Source: Zingiber officinale (Eukaryota > Streptophyta > Magnoliopsida > Zingiberales > Zingiberaceae). Taken from it: a stretch of DNA of 64,000 bases. The first letter of the stretch is position 1, and each line of letters opens with the position of its first letter. Of the stretch, positions 12,770-24,848 are shown in pieces. Both the position numbers and the translations under genes were made by a program. The notes under the pieces were generated by a model, which was given only the letters and a program-made list of their open reading frames with translations, did no database searches and was not told where the DNA came from. Location of the stretch: contig NC_055994.1 in the NCBI RefSeq assembly GCF_018446385.1, positions 36,624,868-36,688,867 of the forward strand, given 5' to 3'.

Positions 12770-13790
12770 AGATTCATGTTTTGGGAGAGTCTTCGGACTT
12801 GATCCCGGTAACATGAACCCGATCCACGAACATACGATGAAGCACTCCAAGATATAGATGCAACATCTTGGCAAAAGGCGGAATTCTCAAATTGAGTCTA
12901 TGTACTCTAATAAGGTCCGAGCTTGTAGAACCCGATGGTGTAAAAGCCGCTGGATGCAAGTGGATCTACAAAAGGAAAAGAAGGATAGACGGGAAGGTAG
13001 AAACCTTCAAAGCTAGGCTTGTTGTGAAAGGGTACACTCGAAAGAGGAATGAATGAGGAAACCTTTTCACGGGAGCCATGCTTAAGTCTATCCGGATACT
13101 CTTATCCATTCCGCTCATATGGATTATGAGATTTGGCAAATGGATGTCAAGACAGCTTTCCTTAATGGAAGTCTTCAAGAGAACATCCATATGAAGCAAC
13201 CGAAGGATTCATTGAAAAGGCAAAGAGCATCTAGTGTGCAAGCTCAATCGGTCCATTTATGGGTCAAGCAAGCTTCAAGGTCTTGGAACATCCGGTTTAA
13301 TGAAGTAATCATATGGATTTATTCAGGTCCGAATGAGTCTTGTGTATACAAGAAGTGTAACTAAACGTGGTGGTATTTCTTGTACTATACGATGATATTT
13401 TGTTAATTGGCAACAATGTCAAGGTATTATCGTAAGTAAGGGTATGGTTGTCTAAACAATTTGACTTAGGAGATTGTGCACACATTCTTGGGATCAAAGT
13501 TATAAGGGATCATAAGAAAAGAATGTTGTTGTGTCTGTCCCAAGCTTCATATATAGATACAATCCTTGCTTGTTTCACGCAGGATTCCAAGAAAGGTTTC
13601 TTACCTTTTAGACATGGAGTAGCTCTATCTAAAGAGATGTCTCCAATGATCGAAGAGATAGAGGACACGAAAGCAATTCCTTATGCTCGCTATAGGAAGC
13701 CTAATGTATGCAATGCAGACGAGACCGACATCCAAGCTGGGCATGGTCAATGATATCGAGTAACCCCGACCGCAGAAAGCATATATTAAA
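12770..13790 (+). pseudogene. copia reverse transcriptase remnant (A1)
   Basis: Fragments in several frames: KWIYKRKRRIDGKVETFKAR (about 12959-13020), then DYEIWQMDVKTAFLNGSL (about 13120-13175), then a palm block near 13375-13400, then HILGIKVIRD and LCLSQASYIDTILA (13480-13580). The catalytic motif, normally YVDD, reads YDD (TAC GAT GAT at 13388-13396), with the valine codon lost in frame. RT copies the element RNA to DNA; this copy is inactive. Confidence 0.85.
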
Positions 13791-14300
13791 GTACCGAGAA
13801 GGACTAGAGATTATACGCTAGTTTACCAAGCGCACGATCCGCCCCCGGTTACACTGATCGATTTCCAATCGATAGGGATAACATGAAGTCTACATCGTGC
13901 TATGTGTTTACTTTAGAGGTGGAGCCATTTCACGGAGGAGTGTTAAGCAATGCGTTCGGACTCAACCATGAAGTCGAGTAATGTTCCCTCCGAGGCGCCT
14001 AAAGAAGCAGATGGCTCAAGAACTTTCTAATGGACTTAGATGTGATTCTGGTTTGCCCAAAATCATCACAATTTATCGTGATAATAGCGGTGCAGTACAA
14101 ACTCCAAGGAACCACGAGCTCATAAGGCAAGTAAACATAGAGCGCAAGTACCACGATACGAGATATCGTGAAGTGAGGAGAAGTTGTCATCGCCAAGATC
14201 GCATCAGCAGATAACCTGGCAGATCCTTTCACTAAGGCCCTTCCAAAAGCTTTTGAACGCTGAGGAATGGAATCGATGTATGGTAGAATATATGGCAGCC
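13790..14300 (+). pseudogene. copia RNase H remnant (A1)
   Basis: Ribonuclease H end of pol, recognisable from LPKIITIYRDNSGAV (about 14055-14100) and a degraded NLADPFTKALPKAFE block (14211-14255). Compared with A2 the text shows repeated CAG or CTG to CG changes, for example ATCAGATAG against ATCGATAG near 13870, and GCTGAGTA against GTCGAGTA near 13975. It ends a few bases before the polypurine tract. Confidence 0.82.
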
Positions 14301-14313
14301 TAGTCATTAGTAT

Positions 14314-14323
14314 AAGTGGGAGA
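14314..14323 (+). other. Polypurine tract of A1
   Basis: AAGTGGGAGA immediately upstream of the 3' LTR; the normal plus-strand primer site for LTR retrotransposons. Confidence 0.75.
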
Positions 14324-16645
14324 TTGAGTGTATACTGAAAGCCCAAGCTTTTGTAAACATTTGTTTAAAGAATCACATTTCGTCAAATTATCTACATTTG
14401 TTTGTAGTTGTTCAATTAATTTATATCAAGATAACATAGCACGTGGTGTCACACGCAAGATAATATTATCGCACTTTATAAATTATAACAGAGCTCACCA
14501 CCAAATGGAAAGGAACAAATCATTAAGGTCGTAGTGTAATTAGTATCGTTTATCTCGACATATAATTACACTAGTACACTTAGAGTGTATCGAGTAGGAC
14601 CATTTGAGTCGCTTTTATACCGACTTTATAAAGGAACAAAGACCTCAGCTATTATGGGTGTGTGCTCTTAATCCTAATATAATAACAATATATATTTGAT
14701 ATTTATTTCTTTAATTTATCAAAGGGTGAGATTTAGTTCGATGAATCAATAAGCCCGATAAGTTGGGAAATGATATCCCTTATAGTGTGTGTTGTTGATT
14801 ATAGAAGGAAACCGTGTCCTAGAGATACTAGGTTGATAATGTCCCAAGAGGAGCTCATAAGAATGTCATAAACCCGCAGTGGACTTAGTCCCATACGACG
14901 ATAAGGTCGAGTGGTACTACTTGGACTTAGATATTAATTAAATGAGTTGTCAAGAACTCACTTAATTAGTGGACATTCGATATCTTAAACATGTGAGACT
15001 AACACCATAATGAGAAGGAGATAAAATGTAATTGGGATGCGTGTAGTTCAACGATAGTTCTCTAGTGGAATGAATTATCATTAATAAAATTAAGTTGTGT
15101 GTCGGGGCAAACACGGATGCTTAATTTTATCGGAGACCAAAACCAATTCCTCCTCGGTCCCTATCGTAGCCTCTTATTTATAGAGTTCTATACCCACCTA
15201 TACCCACCTTCTATACCCACTAATACGACCAAGCCAGCTTGGGAAACAAGCTGCCTAGGTATAAGATTGGTGGCCCCCTAGCTCAACCCAAGCTAGTGCG
15301 GTCGGCCAAAATAAATTAAAAGGAATTTTAATTTTAATTTTTATTATGTGGAAGAAATAATTTATTAAAGAGAATTAAATTAAAATATCTCTTATAAAAG
15401 ATCTACAAAAGATTAAAGAAAGAGATTAGATCTCTTTCCTTATTTGTAGATTGGTGAGATATTTTTTTTCTCTTTAAAATTATTCACATGTTGATAAAAT
15501 TAAAATTATAGAAATTTCCTTTTATCAACCATGAAGAGATTTTTGAAGAGAAATTTTAATTTTAAAATTTCCGGAAACAAATTAGGAAGTTTTAATTGTT
15601 GATTGAAACTTGTCCAATTTGTTCTCCAATGATGTGGCCGGCCAATGTAGATTTAATTGGGAAATTTTATTTTATTTTTCTCAATTAAATCATGTCAAGG
15701 AAATTGAGGAAATTTTATTGTAATTAAATTTCCTAATTTGCCTAGGCCAAGGAATATAAAAGAAGGGGTGAGGGTGCCTTCATGATATATAATATCTATT
15801 ATTTCTCTCCCTCTTTTGTTCCTTGGTGTGGCTGGTCATCCTCTCCCTCTCTTCCTCTTGTGGTGGCCGAATCTCCCTCTTCCATTGGAGCTCTTGTGGT
15901 GGCCGGATACTACTCGGAGAAGAAGAAGAAGAAGGAGAGAAAGCTAGCATCTCTTGGAGCTTGGTTAGTGTTTTGATGAAGCTTCCTCTTTGTTGGCCGA
16001 ACCTAGCTAGGAGGAGAAGAAGGTGATTGGTGGTTTCTCGTCTCGGAAGATCGTTGCCCACACAACGTCCGAGGTTAGAAGAGGAATACGGTAGAAGATC
16101 AAGAGGTTTTTCTACAAGGTATAACTAGTAATTTTTCTTTCTGCATCATACTAGTTATTTGTGGAAATAATACCAAATACAAGAGGCTTACGTTCTAGAA
16201 TTTCGAATATGTTTTTTTGATGCTGTGTTCTTTTGTTTTTTCTTTTCCTTGTGATTTGATTATTCTCTTTGGTTAACCTAAAGTTATTTTAGGAAATTAA
16301 ATATTAGCTTTCTATAAAAGGTTTTGTCTAGTCGGTGGTGATTGCTCCCATATCCAAGAAGGTCATGTGCCTCGCCACGTCAGTACTGGGAACCAATTAT
16401 GGAAATTAATATTTAATGGATTTAATAACTTAAGGAGACTTGGGTCGAACGTGTAAAGTTCCGCAGGAGATCCAAGTCAAAACCTAAAAGAACAAATAGA
16501 TTAAGTTTTGGATCAAACGTGTTAAGTTCCGCAGGCGATCCAAAATTTAATTTAAAAGAACACATGGTAGCTAGCAAAAGGTTTAGACCTTTGTACAAAA
16601 TTTTTGTACAGTGGATCCTATATGTTTTCCGAGTAGCAACCAACA
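14324..16645 (+). repeat. 3' LTR of copia A1
   Basis: Homologous to 7220-9495. The first bases are damaged (TTGAGTG in place of TGTTGGAGTG); the end GTAGCAACCAACA is intact and is followed by the CACAA duplication. It contains TATAAAAG at 15755-15762. Many single-base gaps relative to the 5' LTR fall at CAG or CTG. Confidence 0.9.
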
Positions 16646-16710
16646 CACAAGAGGCTAGCGATTTTGTATTTCGATTTTATGTTTCTATTGTGGTATCTAT
16701 AGTTAAACCT
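16646..16710 (+). mobile_element. LTR L0, segment 3 (65 bp between two insertions)
   Basis: Short L0 piece holding the right CACAA duplication of A1 and, at 16706-16710, the left AACCT duplication of A2. The text CACAAGAGGCTAGCGATTTT matches the ATACAAGAGGCAATTAGATC block of the complete solo LTR near 25900. Confidence 0.88.
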
Positions 16711-19325
16711 TGTTGGTTGCTACTCGAAATATCGCACTGGTTCCCCTATACAAAAATTTTGTACAAGTCCTGAACCTTTCCTAACAACCTATTGTGTTCT
16801 TTAGAAAGTAAATATGGAATCGCAAACAGAACTTAACATTATTGATTCCAAATTTAACTTATCTGTACTTAGAGGTTTGGACTTGGATTGCAAACAATAC
16901 TTAACATTATTGATCCAAACCTACCCATGTTACAAATTTGATTAAATATTTATTTTAGAGATCGGCTCGCAGGTCAAATATGGTGAGGCACTTGACCTTC
17001 TTGGGTATGGGAACATCCACCACTGCCTCGACAAAGCCTTTCAATGAAATTCAATATTTAATCTCCTTATAGTAACCTTAGGTTTAACCAAAAAGAAGAA
17101 TCGAATCACAAGATCAAAAAACAAAGAAACACAAATTCGAATCACAAATCCGAAACCTAGAATCACTAGCCTCTTGTGTTTGGTATTTCAAGATCTAAAC
17201 AAAAAGGATGAACTAGTTATGATGCGGAAACTAATAACTAGTTATACCTTTTGTAACTTATAGACCTCACGATCTTCTATCGTATTCCTTTCTTATCTCG
17301 GACGTCGTGTGGGTGATGATCTATCGAGACGAGAATCTACCCAAGCTTCCTTCTTCTCCAAGTAAGTTTTGGCCACTCCTAATCTCCAAGAAATGAAGAA
17401 CTTTCGGCCACCAACCAAGCTCCAAGGGATGCAAAGAAACAAAGTCTCCTTTCTCTACTTCTTCTCCAAGCAAAATCTGACCACCAAGGGTCTCCTAGAG
17501 AATTGATGCCGCCGGCCAAGGAAGAAGAAAAGGGGAAGAGGAAGAAGAGAGGGAGGGCCGACCACCACAAGGAAGGGAAGAGAGGAATACTAGATGATGT
17601 TCTTATTGTGAGGTGAGGCACCTCTACCCTCTCTTTTATATTCCTTGACCTTGGCAAATAAGGAAAGTTTTAATAAAAACTTCCTTATTCTCCTTGCCAA
17701 TGAAAGGAAAGTTTAATAAAAATTTCCTTTTTAAACTATATATGGCCGACCACCTTAATCCCTCCAAATAAGGAAAATTTTAAACACAAAATTAAAACTT
17801 CTTAATTTGTTTCCAAAAATTTTTAAAATAAAATTTCTCTTTTAAAAATTCCCTTCATGGTTAGTTATAAAAGGAAACTTTTATAAAATAAAATATCTCT
17901 ATTAAAACATGTGGATGATTTACAAAAAGGAAAGTTTTCTCTAAAATTAAAATATTCCTTTTAACTACAAATAAGGAAAGATATCAAATTTTTCTCTTAA
18001 TCTTTTGTAGAAAGCTATAAAAGGAAAGATTTAATTTTAAAACACTCTTTTAAAATTATGAGGATGGTTTCATAAAAGAAAATTTTTATCAAAAATTAAA
18101 ATCTTCTATTTAACTACAAATAAGGAAAGATATCAAACTTTTCTCTTAATCTTTTGTAGAATGTTATAAAAGGAAAGATTTAAATTTTAAACTTTAGTTT
18201 AAAACCATGGCTTCCACATAAGAGAAGATTTAAAAAAAATAAAATCCTTTTAATTTTATTGTGGTCGGCCACCTAAGCTTGGGTTCAAGCTAGGGCCGAC
18301 CACACCTTGGATCCAACTCACCTTGGTTTGGCCGGCCCTAGCTTGGGCTCCAAGCTAGGCTTGGCCAGCCACCTTAAGGTGGGTAAGAAGGTGGGTATAG
18401 ATGGGTATAATACTTTATAAATAAGAGGCTATGATAGAGACCGAGAGGAGGAATTGGTTTTGGTCTCCTGATGAACTTGAGCTTCCCGTGTTCGCCCCAA
18501 ACACCCAACTCGAGTTCATCGATAATAACTCATTCCACTAAAGAGTTATTATTGAACTACCACACCAATCCCATATTACTATATGAGCTCCTTCTTATCA
18601 TGAGTGTGTTAGTTTCCCTGTGTTTAAGATATTGAATGTCCACTAATTAAATGAGTTACTGACAACTCACTTTAATTAATATCTAGCTCCAAGAGTAGTA
18701 CCACTCAACCTTATTGTCATGTCGGACTAAGTCCACCTGCAGGGTTTACATGACAATCCTTATGAGCTCCGCTTGGGGACATCATCAACCTAGATTTTTA
18801 GGACACAGTTTCCTTCTATAATCAACAACACACACTATAAATAATATAATTTCCCAACTTATCGTGCCTATTGATTTAACGAACTAAATCACACCCTTTG
18901 ATAAATCAAAGAAATAAATACTAAATATATGTGCTTGTTATTATATCGGGATTAAGAGCACACACTTCTATAATAACAAAGGTCTTGTTCTTTTATTAAG
19001 TCAGTATAAAAAGAACTTACCTTAAATAGTCCTGCTCCATACACTCAGAAGAGTGTACTAGTGTAATTTCATAGTCAAGATAAACTAATGTCAAATTACA
19101 CTACGACTATTCTAATGGTTTGTTCCTGTCCATCTTAGTCGTGAGCAACTGTTTATAATTTATAAAGAACTGATAACATGATCTTCTATGTGTGACACCA
19201 CATACCATGTTATCTACAATATAAATTAATTGAGCGACTACACTTAACATATAAATGTAGATATTGACCAATGTGATTCTTAAATGTTTATACAAAAAAC
19301 TAGACTTTTAGTATACACTCTAACA
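16711..19325 (-). repeat. 3' LTR of copia A2
   Basis: Plus-strand text starts TGTTGGTTGCTACTCGAAAT and ends TATACACTCTAACA. 2615 bp, close in length to its partner at 37738-40339 and clearly homologous throughout. Contains a TATA box (minus strand, 17633-17640) and a perfect hairpin at 18337-18359. The ORFs inside (17379-17657, 19107-19295) have counterparts in the partner LTR but no recognisable domain. Confidence 0.93.
18337..18359. repeat. Perfect 10-bp hairpin in A2 3' LTR
   Basis: CCTAGCTTGG, loop GCT, CCAAGCTAGG. The same perfect hairpin is at 39368-39390 in the 5' LTR, and a shorter 9-bp version with loop TCT is at 1463-1483 in A0. Confidence 0.85.
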
Positions 19326-19422
19326 ATCTCTCACTTATACTAAAAGACTATGCTGCCATATACCCTGCCATACATCTGATTCCCAACCTTTCAACATGTC
19401 CATCAAAAGCTCTTACATTAAG
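19326..19422 (-). pseudogene. 3' end of A2 RNase H plus purine tract
   Basis: The minus strand reads FDGHVERLGIRCMAGYM then a stop, the usual end of copia RNase H, followed by AGTGAGAGAT (19326-19335), the polypurine tract next to the LTR. Its continuation lies at 33147 on the far side of the D insertion. The last five bases here (TTAAG) are the left duplication of D. Confidence 0.85.
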
Positions 19423-21782
19423 TGTAACGACCCACCTTCTGGGTACTGGCTGTAAGGCGGGTTGCTACAATTATGCTAAACTATACTGTGCGGAAAACTG
19501 GCTAATCTAAAATTTTGCTAAACTATTATCTTTAAAATCTGATCTTAATATTCTAGGTGTACCTAGGAGTTGTACACATGCTAGGGAGGATAATCTATAT
19601 AAACCTGGATCGATCCACGCATCGATCCAACGCCTCTGTACTAGGAACCTCCGAATCGCTCAACCGACCGATCCATAACTAGGCCGATCAGACGCCGCCG
19701 ATCGGCTCGCCGACCGATCCACCGGTCCTCGATCGGTCGGTGAGATCGATCAGGCTTACCGATCGGCTAACCGATCAGCCACGATTCAGCCCGATCGATC
19801 CACGGATCGATCGGAACGAATGTAAAGTTTCGTCATAGAACCATATCCTCGATCGGGTTCACCGACCGATCGAGACTTCGATCGGTCCGCCGACCGATCA
19901 GACTCGCACCTCGGACCGATCGGGTTTGATTTCAGTGAAACTCGATTTCAGCAGATTTCATGCCAAAATCGGTGAAAACTCTACAAATGCTAATAACTAT
20001 TCTATCATGCATTGGGAAACATTCAAGACATAATATAATGCATGTTCACTAGTTCATACCATTAACCATACTAGAATGCGAAGCATAAGGAAAAGAGAAC
20101 AAGACTTTAATAACTAGACTTGTTTCAAGTTCTAATGCGTAGTAAAATAAAACTAGATCCCTAGGATCTTTATTCCAGTTCCTGCCACACACATCCTCAA
20201 TTGCACCGACCTCCAGCCTCCATTGCTAGTCCATTTTCTCTTACCTGTATCTGCAGATAAGGAAAATAGTATCTGTAAGCTAAAAAGCTTAGTAAGAAAC
20301 CATCTACCTCACTAAATCATGCATACGATGCAAATATGCTTTTAAATCATGCTGTTTGAAAAACATCTGAATATGCAAGCATGGCATGGCATGGTATCAT
20401 ACAAAGCATGGCATAACATATAAATTGAACATAAAATAAACCGATCATAACATGTCTAGAACTGTATATGAAGCTATCATATTTAACAACCGAAATAAGT
20501 TGAGTTGGTACAAAAGTGAGCTAAGTGAAGCTGAGCTAATACTGAATTCCATTATGTTTTAAAACTGATTTGGAAAACTATTATGTATAATAGATAAAAT
20601 ACTAAACATGTTGTAGGGTCCTGGCAACTGTACTTATCATGCGCGCATCCCTAACTAGACCCGGATTGCAAGTTCCGAATCTAGTAGGGTTTACTAGGTT
20701 AATGAACCTAGGGACAACTCATGGAGTCCAACCGAAGGATATCTAATCAAGACACAAGGCCATCAAAGTAAAATACTGAAATACTAATTAGCTGAATCTA
20801 GGTTATCTGAACCTAGAACTAAGTTGTCTGAACCTAGAGGCGACTGTGGGAGCCCACCCATTGGACATCTAGTCCCATAAAGCTGAAATAAAACTGATAT
20901 GCTGGTTTAAATGCTTCTATGCATCTAACTATTCTGTTAAAACTGTCTAATGTTGCGCTAAACATTTTATCGAACACCTAGTGTGCTCCAACTCTCCTCC
21001 CTAATAGGGGGACTACCTCTAGGCACCCGACGACGTCTAGAACCTCTATCTGAAGAGGGAAAACGCGCCCGGCCCATCTAGAGATACTCAACTAACCCCT
21101 ATATCTGCGAAGAGAATTAAATAGACTCTAGATATCAATAAAAATCTACATATAATTAAATTATAAGCATGCAATCAAATGAGAGCTACTTATACTGCAG
21201 GTGAGGGGTTTCTTACCTTCTATTCATAATTTCTTACGATTCAAATCGCTAGGTTTCCGGAGAAGACGATCCTTTCGACGATCTTCTTGCGTCTATGCGT
21301 TCCTCTCGCGGAGGGGAGCGTCCTCGTGTCGAAGTCGTCGCCGGAAGATGTCTTTGGGGGCCTAGCCTTGGTGCGCCGAGAGAAAGGGGAGGAAGAGAGG
21401 TTGGCGTCGGTGAGGGTTTGGAGAAAAAGTGGCGTGAGGTTTTTGTGAGGAGAGGGCTGCCGAACCAAATTAAAAAAAAAACCAAACCCACACTTAAGTT
21501 TTTCCTATTTATATTAAGTGGATAACCTGATCCAACTATAATATAAATATAATTGGTTCTCCTTTCTTTCAGCACGACCCTGCTGGGTTCACCGGTTACT
21601 AAGGCTAACTAAAGGTTTAGCGGACCCGAGAGGTTTCGGGTTCGATTCTCGCTTAAGCCTTTTTATTCTTTTAATTATTTTTGCTACTTCCGCTACTCGG
21701 AAAATTCCGGAAAAATATCTAAAAATTCCAGAAAAATCAATGAATATTTATGAAAGTGTTTTGAGAATTTTCGGGCATTACA
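19423..21782 (-). repeat. 3' LTR of chromovirus D
   Basis: 2360 bp, homologous to 30798-33141. Near 19607-19930 it has a dense cluster of CGATCGG/GATCGATCC-type words, more numerous than in the 5' LTR. Near 21560-21660 is a tRNA-like B-box (GGTTCGATTCTC) followed by a T-rich run. The GC-rich ORFs near 21241-21575 have a counterpart in the other LTR and no recognisable domain. Confidence 0.93.
19607..19930. repeat. CGATCGG-rich cluster in D 3' LTR
   Basis: Repeated short words built on GATCGATC, CCGATCGG and GACCGATC, many of them self-complementary, packed into about 320 bp. The matching part of the 5' LTR (30985-31260) has fewer and is arranged differently. Confidence 0.8.
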
Positions 21783-21792
21783 ATCCCCCATA
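21783..21792 (-). other. Polypurine tract of D
   Basis: On the minus strand TATGGGGGATTG directly precedes the 3' LTR start TGTAATGCCC; the G-run is the likely plus-strand primer. Confidence 0.8.
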
Positions 21793-21817
21793 CCTTATAA
21801 AAAGTTCATCCTCGAAC

Positions 21818-22260
21818 TTAGAACAATTTTGGGTACTTCTGTCTCATGCTAGCTTCTGTCTCCCAAGTTGACTCTTCTGCTGTATGACTGTGCCAAATGA
21901 CTTTGACTAATGGTACTTCCTTGTTCCGCAATTTCTTAACTGCTCGGTCTATTATCTAAATAGGCCGACTATCATAGCTGAGGTCTTCGGGGATCTGTAC
22001 CGACTGGGGCTCAATCACCTGGGTGGCATCTGGGGTATGCTTCTTCAGCATAGAGACATGAAATACGTTGTGGACAGCTGACATTTCCTGGGTAGCTCTA
22101 GCTCATATGCTACCTTGCCCACTCATCTGCTGATAAGGTATGGTCCCACATATCTGGGACTAAGTTTGCCCTTCTTCCCAAAACGCATTACTCCCTTCAT
22201 GGGAACTACTCTGAGGAACACTGAATCCCCAACTGAAAACTCTAAGGGTATGTGCCGTGT
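21818..22260 (-). pseudogene. D integrase C-terminus with chromodomain
   Basis: The minus strand encodes an integrase tail: SVFLRVVPMKGVMRFGKKGK and LSPRYVGPYLI, then an NVFHVSMLKKH-like block (about 22040-22260). It is followed by a chromodomain-like end that reads KLRNKEVPLVKVIW, then ESTWETEASM, RQKYPKLF and a stop at 21818. Chromodomains on gypsy integrases are thought to direct insertion to marked chromatin. Frame is lost in places and one stop (TAG near 21958) lies just before the chromodomain. The 3' LTR begins about 35 bp after the stop. Confidence 0.88.
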
Positions 22261-23150
22261 ATCAGCATAGATTTTCTAGCGGCTCTAAGCTGTCTTTATC
22301 CTCTAGCGGATCCGTCAGATAGTCATTGGTATCTCCAACTAGATCCGTCTCAAGCTCTAGTTCTTCTGCTCACCACTCTCATACCAGCAGATTGAGATCT
22401 ACACCTCCGCCCATAGAGAGCCTCGTAAGGTGCCATGGCGATGGTGGCCCGATAGTCGCATATCGGATGCAAACTCGCTAGACCTGATATTTGCACCAAC
22501 TTCCTCTGAAGTGGCACAGCTCGAGCATATCTTCGAGTACCGATTTACTCGCCTGTCGACCATCCGCCTAAGGATGGAAGGTCAGGCCGAACTTTAACTT
22601 AAGGCCCAACGCCGACCGTACACACCCTAAGTGTGATGTGAATATCGCTCGTCTCGAAATGATGGTTCGTGGGACTCCATGTAGTCGACGATCTCCGGAG
22701 ATACAATCGAGCTAGCTTCTCCATGGAGTAGGATATCTTGATAGCTAAGAGTGGGCTGATTTAGTCAACCCGTCGACTATTACCCAGATGGCGTCAACAT
22801 TCGTGGTTCGGGCAGTCCCACTATGAAATCCATAGAGATATCCTCCCACTTCCATTCTGGAATCGAACTCCTCCGGTCGGATGTTCTGCCTTGACCTTCG
22901 ACAGGTGAGGCAGATGATAACATATCTGGCGATGTCTCTCAGGCCACCAAAATGGTTCTTCAAGTCTTGATACATTTTGTGGAACCTGGATGCATCGATA
23001 GGGAGTCTTGTGAGCCTCATCTAGAATCTGCCTCCGTAGCTCCTCCCGATCCGGAACACAGTCTGTCACCAAAGTACAACACCCCGCTATCGGACACTCA
23101 ATTCTCTACTTTCTGATTACGCTAGCCCTTGCTTGATTTTCTCAATTTCG
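22260..23150 (-). pseudogene. D integrase core and zinc-binding remnant
   Basis: Fragments on the minus strand: CVPDREELRRQILDEAH (about 23010-23060), DLKNHFGGLRDIARYVI and a CLTCRRSRQNIRPE block (about 22880-22960), corresponding to the HHCC zinc domain, then VDAIWVIVDGLTKSAHS (about 22745-22795), the start of the DDE core. These match chromovirus integrase. The stretch 22260-22745 is heavily scrambled by small indels, so the remaining catalytic positions cannot be read with confidence. Confidence 0.8.
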
Positions 23151-23608
23151 GGTCCTGCCTCCTGACTGAATATCACCAAGCAAGGTAGACTCTAAGGTCA
23201 TAGTAGAGAGTCGTCCAACGATGAGTTCGAGACCGAAATCTACGATCTCCTTCTGTAGGGGCGGTGATATGGTGTAAGAGATAATAAGGTAGCACTAGAT
23301 TTTCTGCTAGTGCATCTACTACCTTATTGGCTTTCCTCGGATGGTAGAGGATGTCTATATCGTAGTCTTTGACCAGCTCAAGCCATCTGCACTGTCGCAT
23401 GTTCAGATCCTTCCGAGTGAAGAAGTACTTCTGACTCTGATGATACACTGAGCTCCATACAAGTAATGTCTCCAAATCTTGAGAGCGAACACTATGCTGC
23501 AAGCTCCAGGTCATGAGTAGGGTAATTCTTCATAATCCTTGAGTTGTCTCGAGGCATAGGCGATCACCTGCCGTTTGCATCAGATCGCCCTAGTCCCAAC
23601 TTTAGGCA
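23150..23608 (-). pseudogene. D RNase H remnant
   Basis: The minus strand reads FTRKDLNMRQCRWLELVKDY, DIDILYHPRKANKVVDALA and a following spacer, as in gypsy RNase H. The first part ([17 protein letters not shown] sequence) is barely recognisable between 23520 and 23608. It lies between RT and integrase in proper gypsy order. Confidence 0.82.
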
Positions 23609-23907
23609 TCACCAGATGTCAAAGCTGCTGGTGTCGTCTGGTAGAGCCAAAATGGGAGCACTGGTCAATCTCCTTTTTAGCTCGCTGAAGTTGTTCTCAC
23701 AGTCCTCTGTCCACTGAAATTTCCTGTTCTTTCTGGTAAGAGCTGTCAGTGGGGAGGCTATCCTGGAGAAGTCCTCTACAAACTTCCTGTAATATCCTGC
23801 TAATCCCAGAAAGCTCCTGATTTCGCTGGCGTTCTTAGGTCTCTTCCAGTCACTTACTGCTTCTATCTTGCTGGGATCTACCATAATACCATCCTTTGAG
23901 ATGATGT
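23609..23907 (-). pseudogene. D reverse transcriptase, C-terminal part
   Basis: The minus strand encodes [16 protein letters not shown], then [20 protein letters not shown], then [20 protein letters not shown]: the RT connection region of gypsy pol. It begins at the edge of the solo LTR insertion. The other part of RT is at 26365-27088, where the frame stops at GHI, the residues that normally precede this segment. The last five bases (GATGT, 23903-23907) are the left target duplication. Confidence 0.9.
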
Positions 23908-24848
23908 TGTTAGAGTGTATACTAAAAGCCTAGCTTTTGTAAATATTTATTTGCTAAAATAAAAGAATCATATTGGTCAATATCTGCATTTATTTATTAA
24001 ATGTAATTGTTCAATTAATTTATATAGTAGACAACATGAAGTGTGGTGTCACACTTAGAAGATCATGTTGTCAGTTCTTTATAAATTATAAACAGTTGCT
24101 CGCGACTAAGATAGAAAGGAACAAACTATCAGTATAGTCGTAGTGTAATTAAGTATTAGTTTATCTTAACTAATAAATTACACTGATACACTTTAAGTGT
24201 ATTGAGTAGGATCATTTAGGTAAGTTTTTTTTGTACTGACTTAGTAAAAGAACTAAACCTTAGTTATTATGGAAGTGTGTGCTCTTAATCCTAATATAAT
24301 AACAAGCACATATATTTAATATTTATTTCTTTGATTTATCAAAGGGTGAGGTTTAGCTCGATAAATCAATATGCCCGATAAGTTGGGAAATGATATTACT
24401 TATAGTGTGTGTTGTTGATTATAGAAGGAATCTGTGTCCTAGTTATCTAGGTTGAGAATGTCCCCAAGAAGAGCTCATAAGGATTGCCATGTTAAACCCT
24501 GCAGGTGGACTTAGTCCGACATGACAATAAAGTTGAGTGGTACTACTCTTGGAGCTAGATATTAATTAAGTGAGTTGTCAGTAATTTATTTAATTAGTGG
24601 ACATTCATAATCTTAAACACAGGGAGACTAACACACTCATGATAAGAAGGAGCCCATAATGTAATTTGGGATTGGTGCGGTAGTGCGGTAATAACTCTTT
24701 AGTGGAATGAGTTGTTATCGATGAACTTGAGTTGTGTGTTCGGGGTGAACACGGGATACTTAAGCTCATCGGAAGGCCAAAACCAATTTCTCCTCTAGAT
24801 CCCTGTCGTAGCCTCATTATAGCCTCAATTCCATCTAAATGTAAGGCT

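Larger units (their letters stand above)
7220..16645 (+). mobile_element. Full-length but decayed Ty1/copia element A1
   Basis: Two family-A LTRs (7220-9495 and 14324-16645), a methionine-type PBS directly after the first LTR, then gag, PR, INT, RT and RNase H remnants in copia order, and a purine-rich tract before the second LTR. Exact 5-bp duplications CACAA lie at 7215-7219 and 16646-16650. The target was LTR L0, whose text reads on across the two sites (AAATACCAA, then CACAAGAGG). All coding domains are broken by many small indels; several of these are losses of one base at CAG or CTG compared with related copies. The long LTRs would fit the Tork/Angela group, but lineage is not established. 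Confidence 0.93.

Noticed and set aside
21625..21660. tRNA gene in the D LTR
   Set aside because: Only a B-box-like word is present. The T-arm does not pair well and no acceptor stem or anticodon arm can be drawn.
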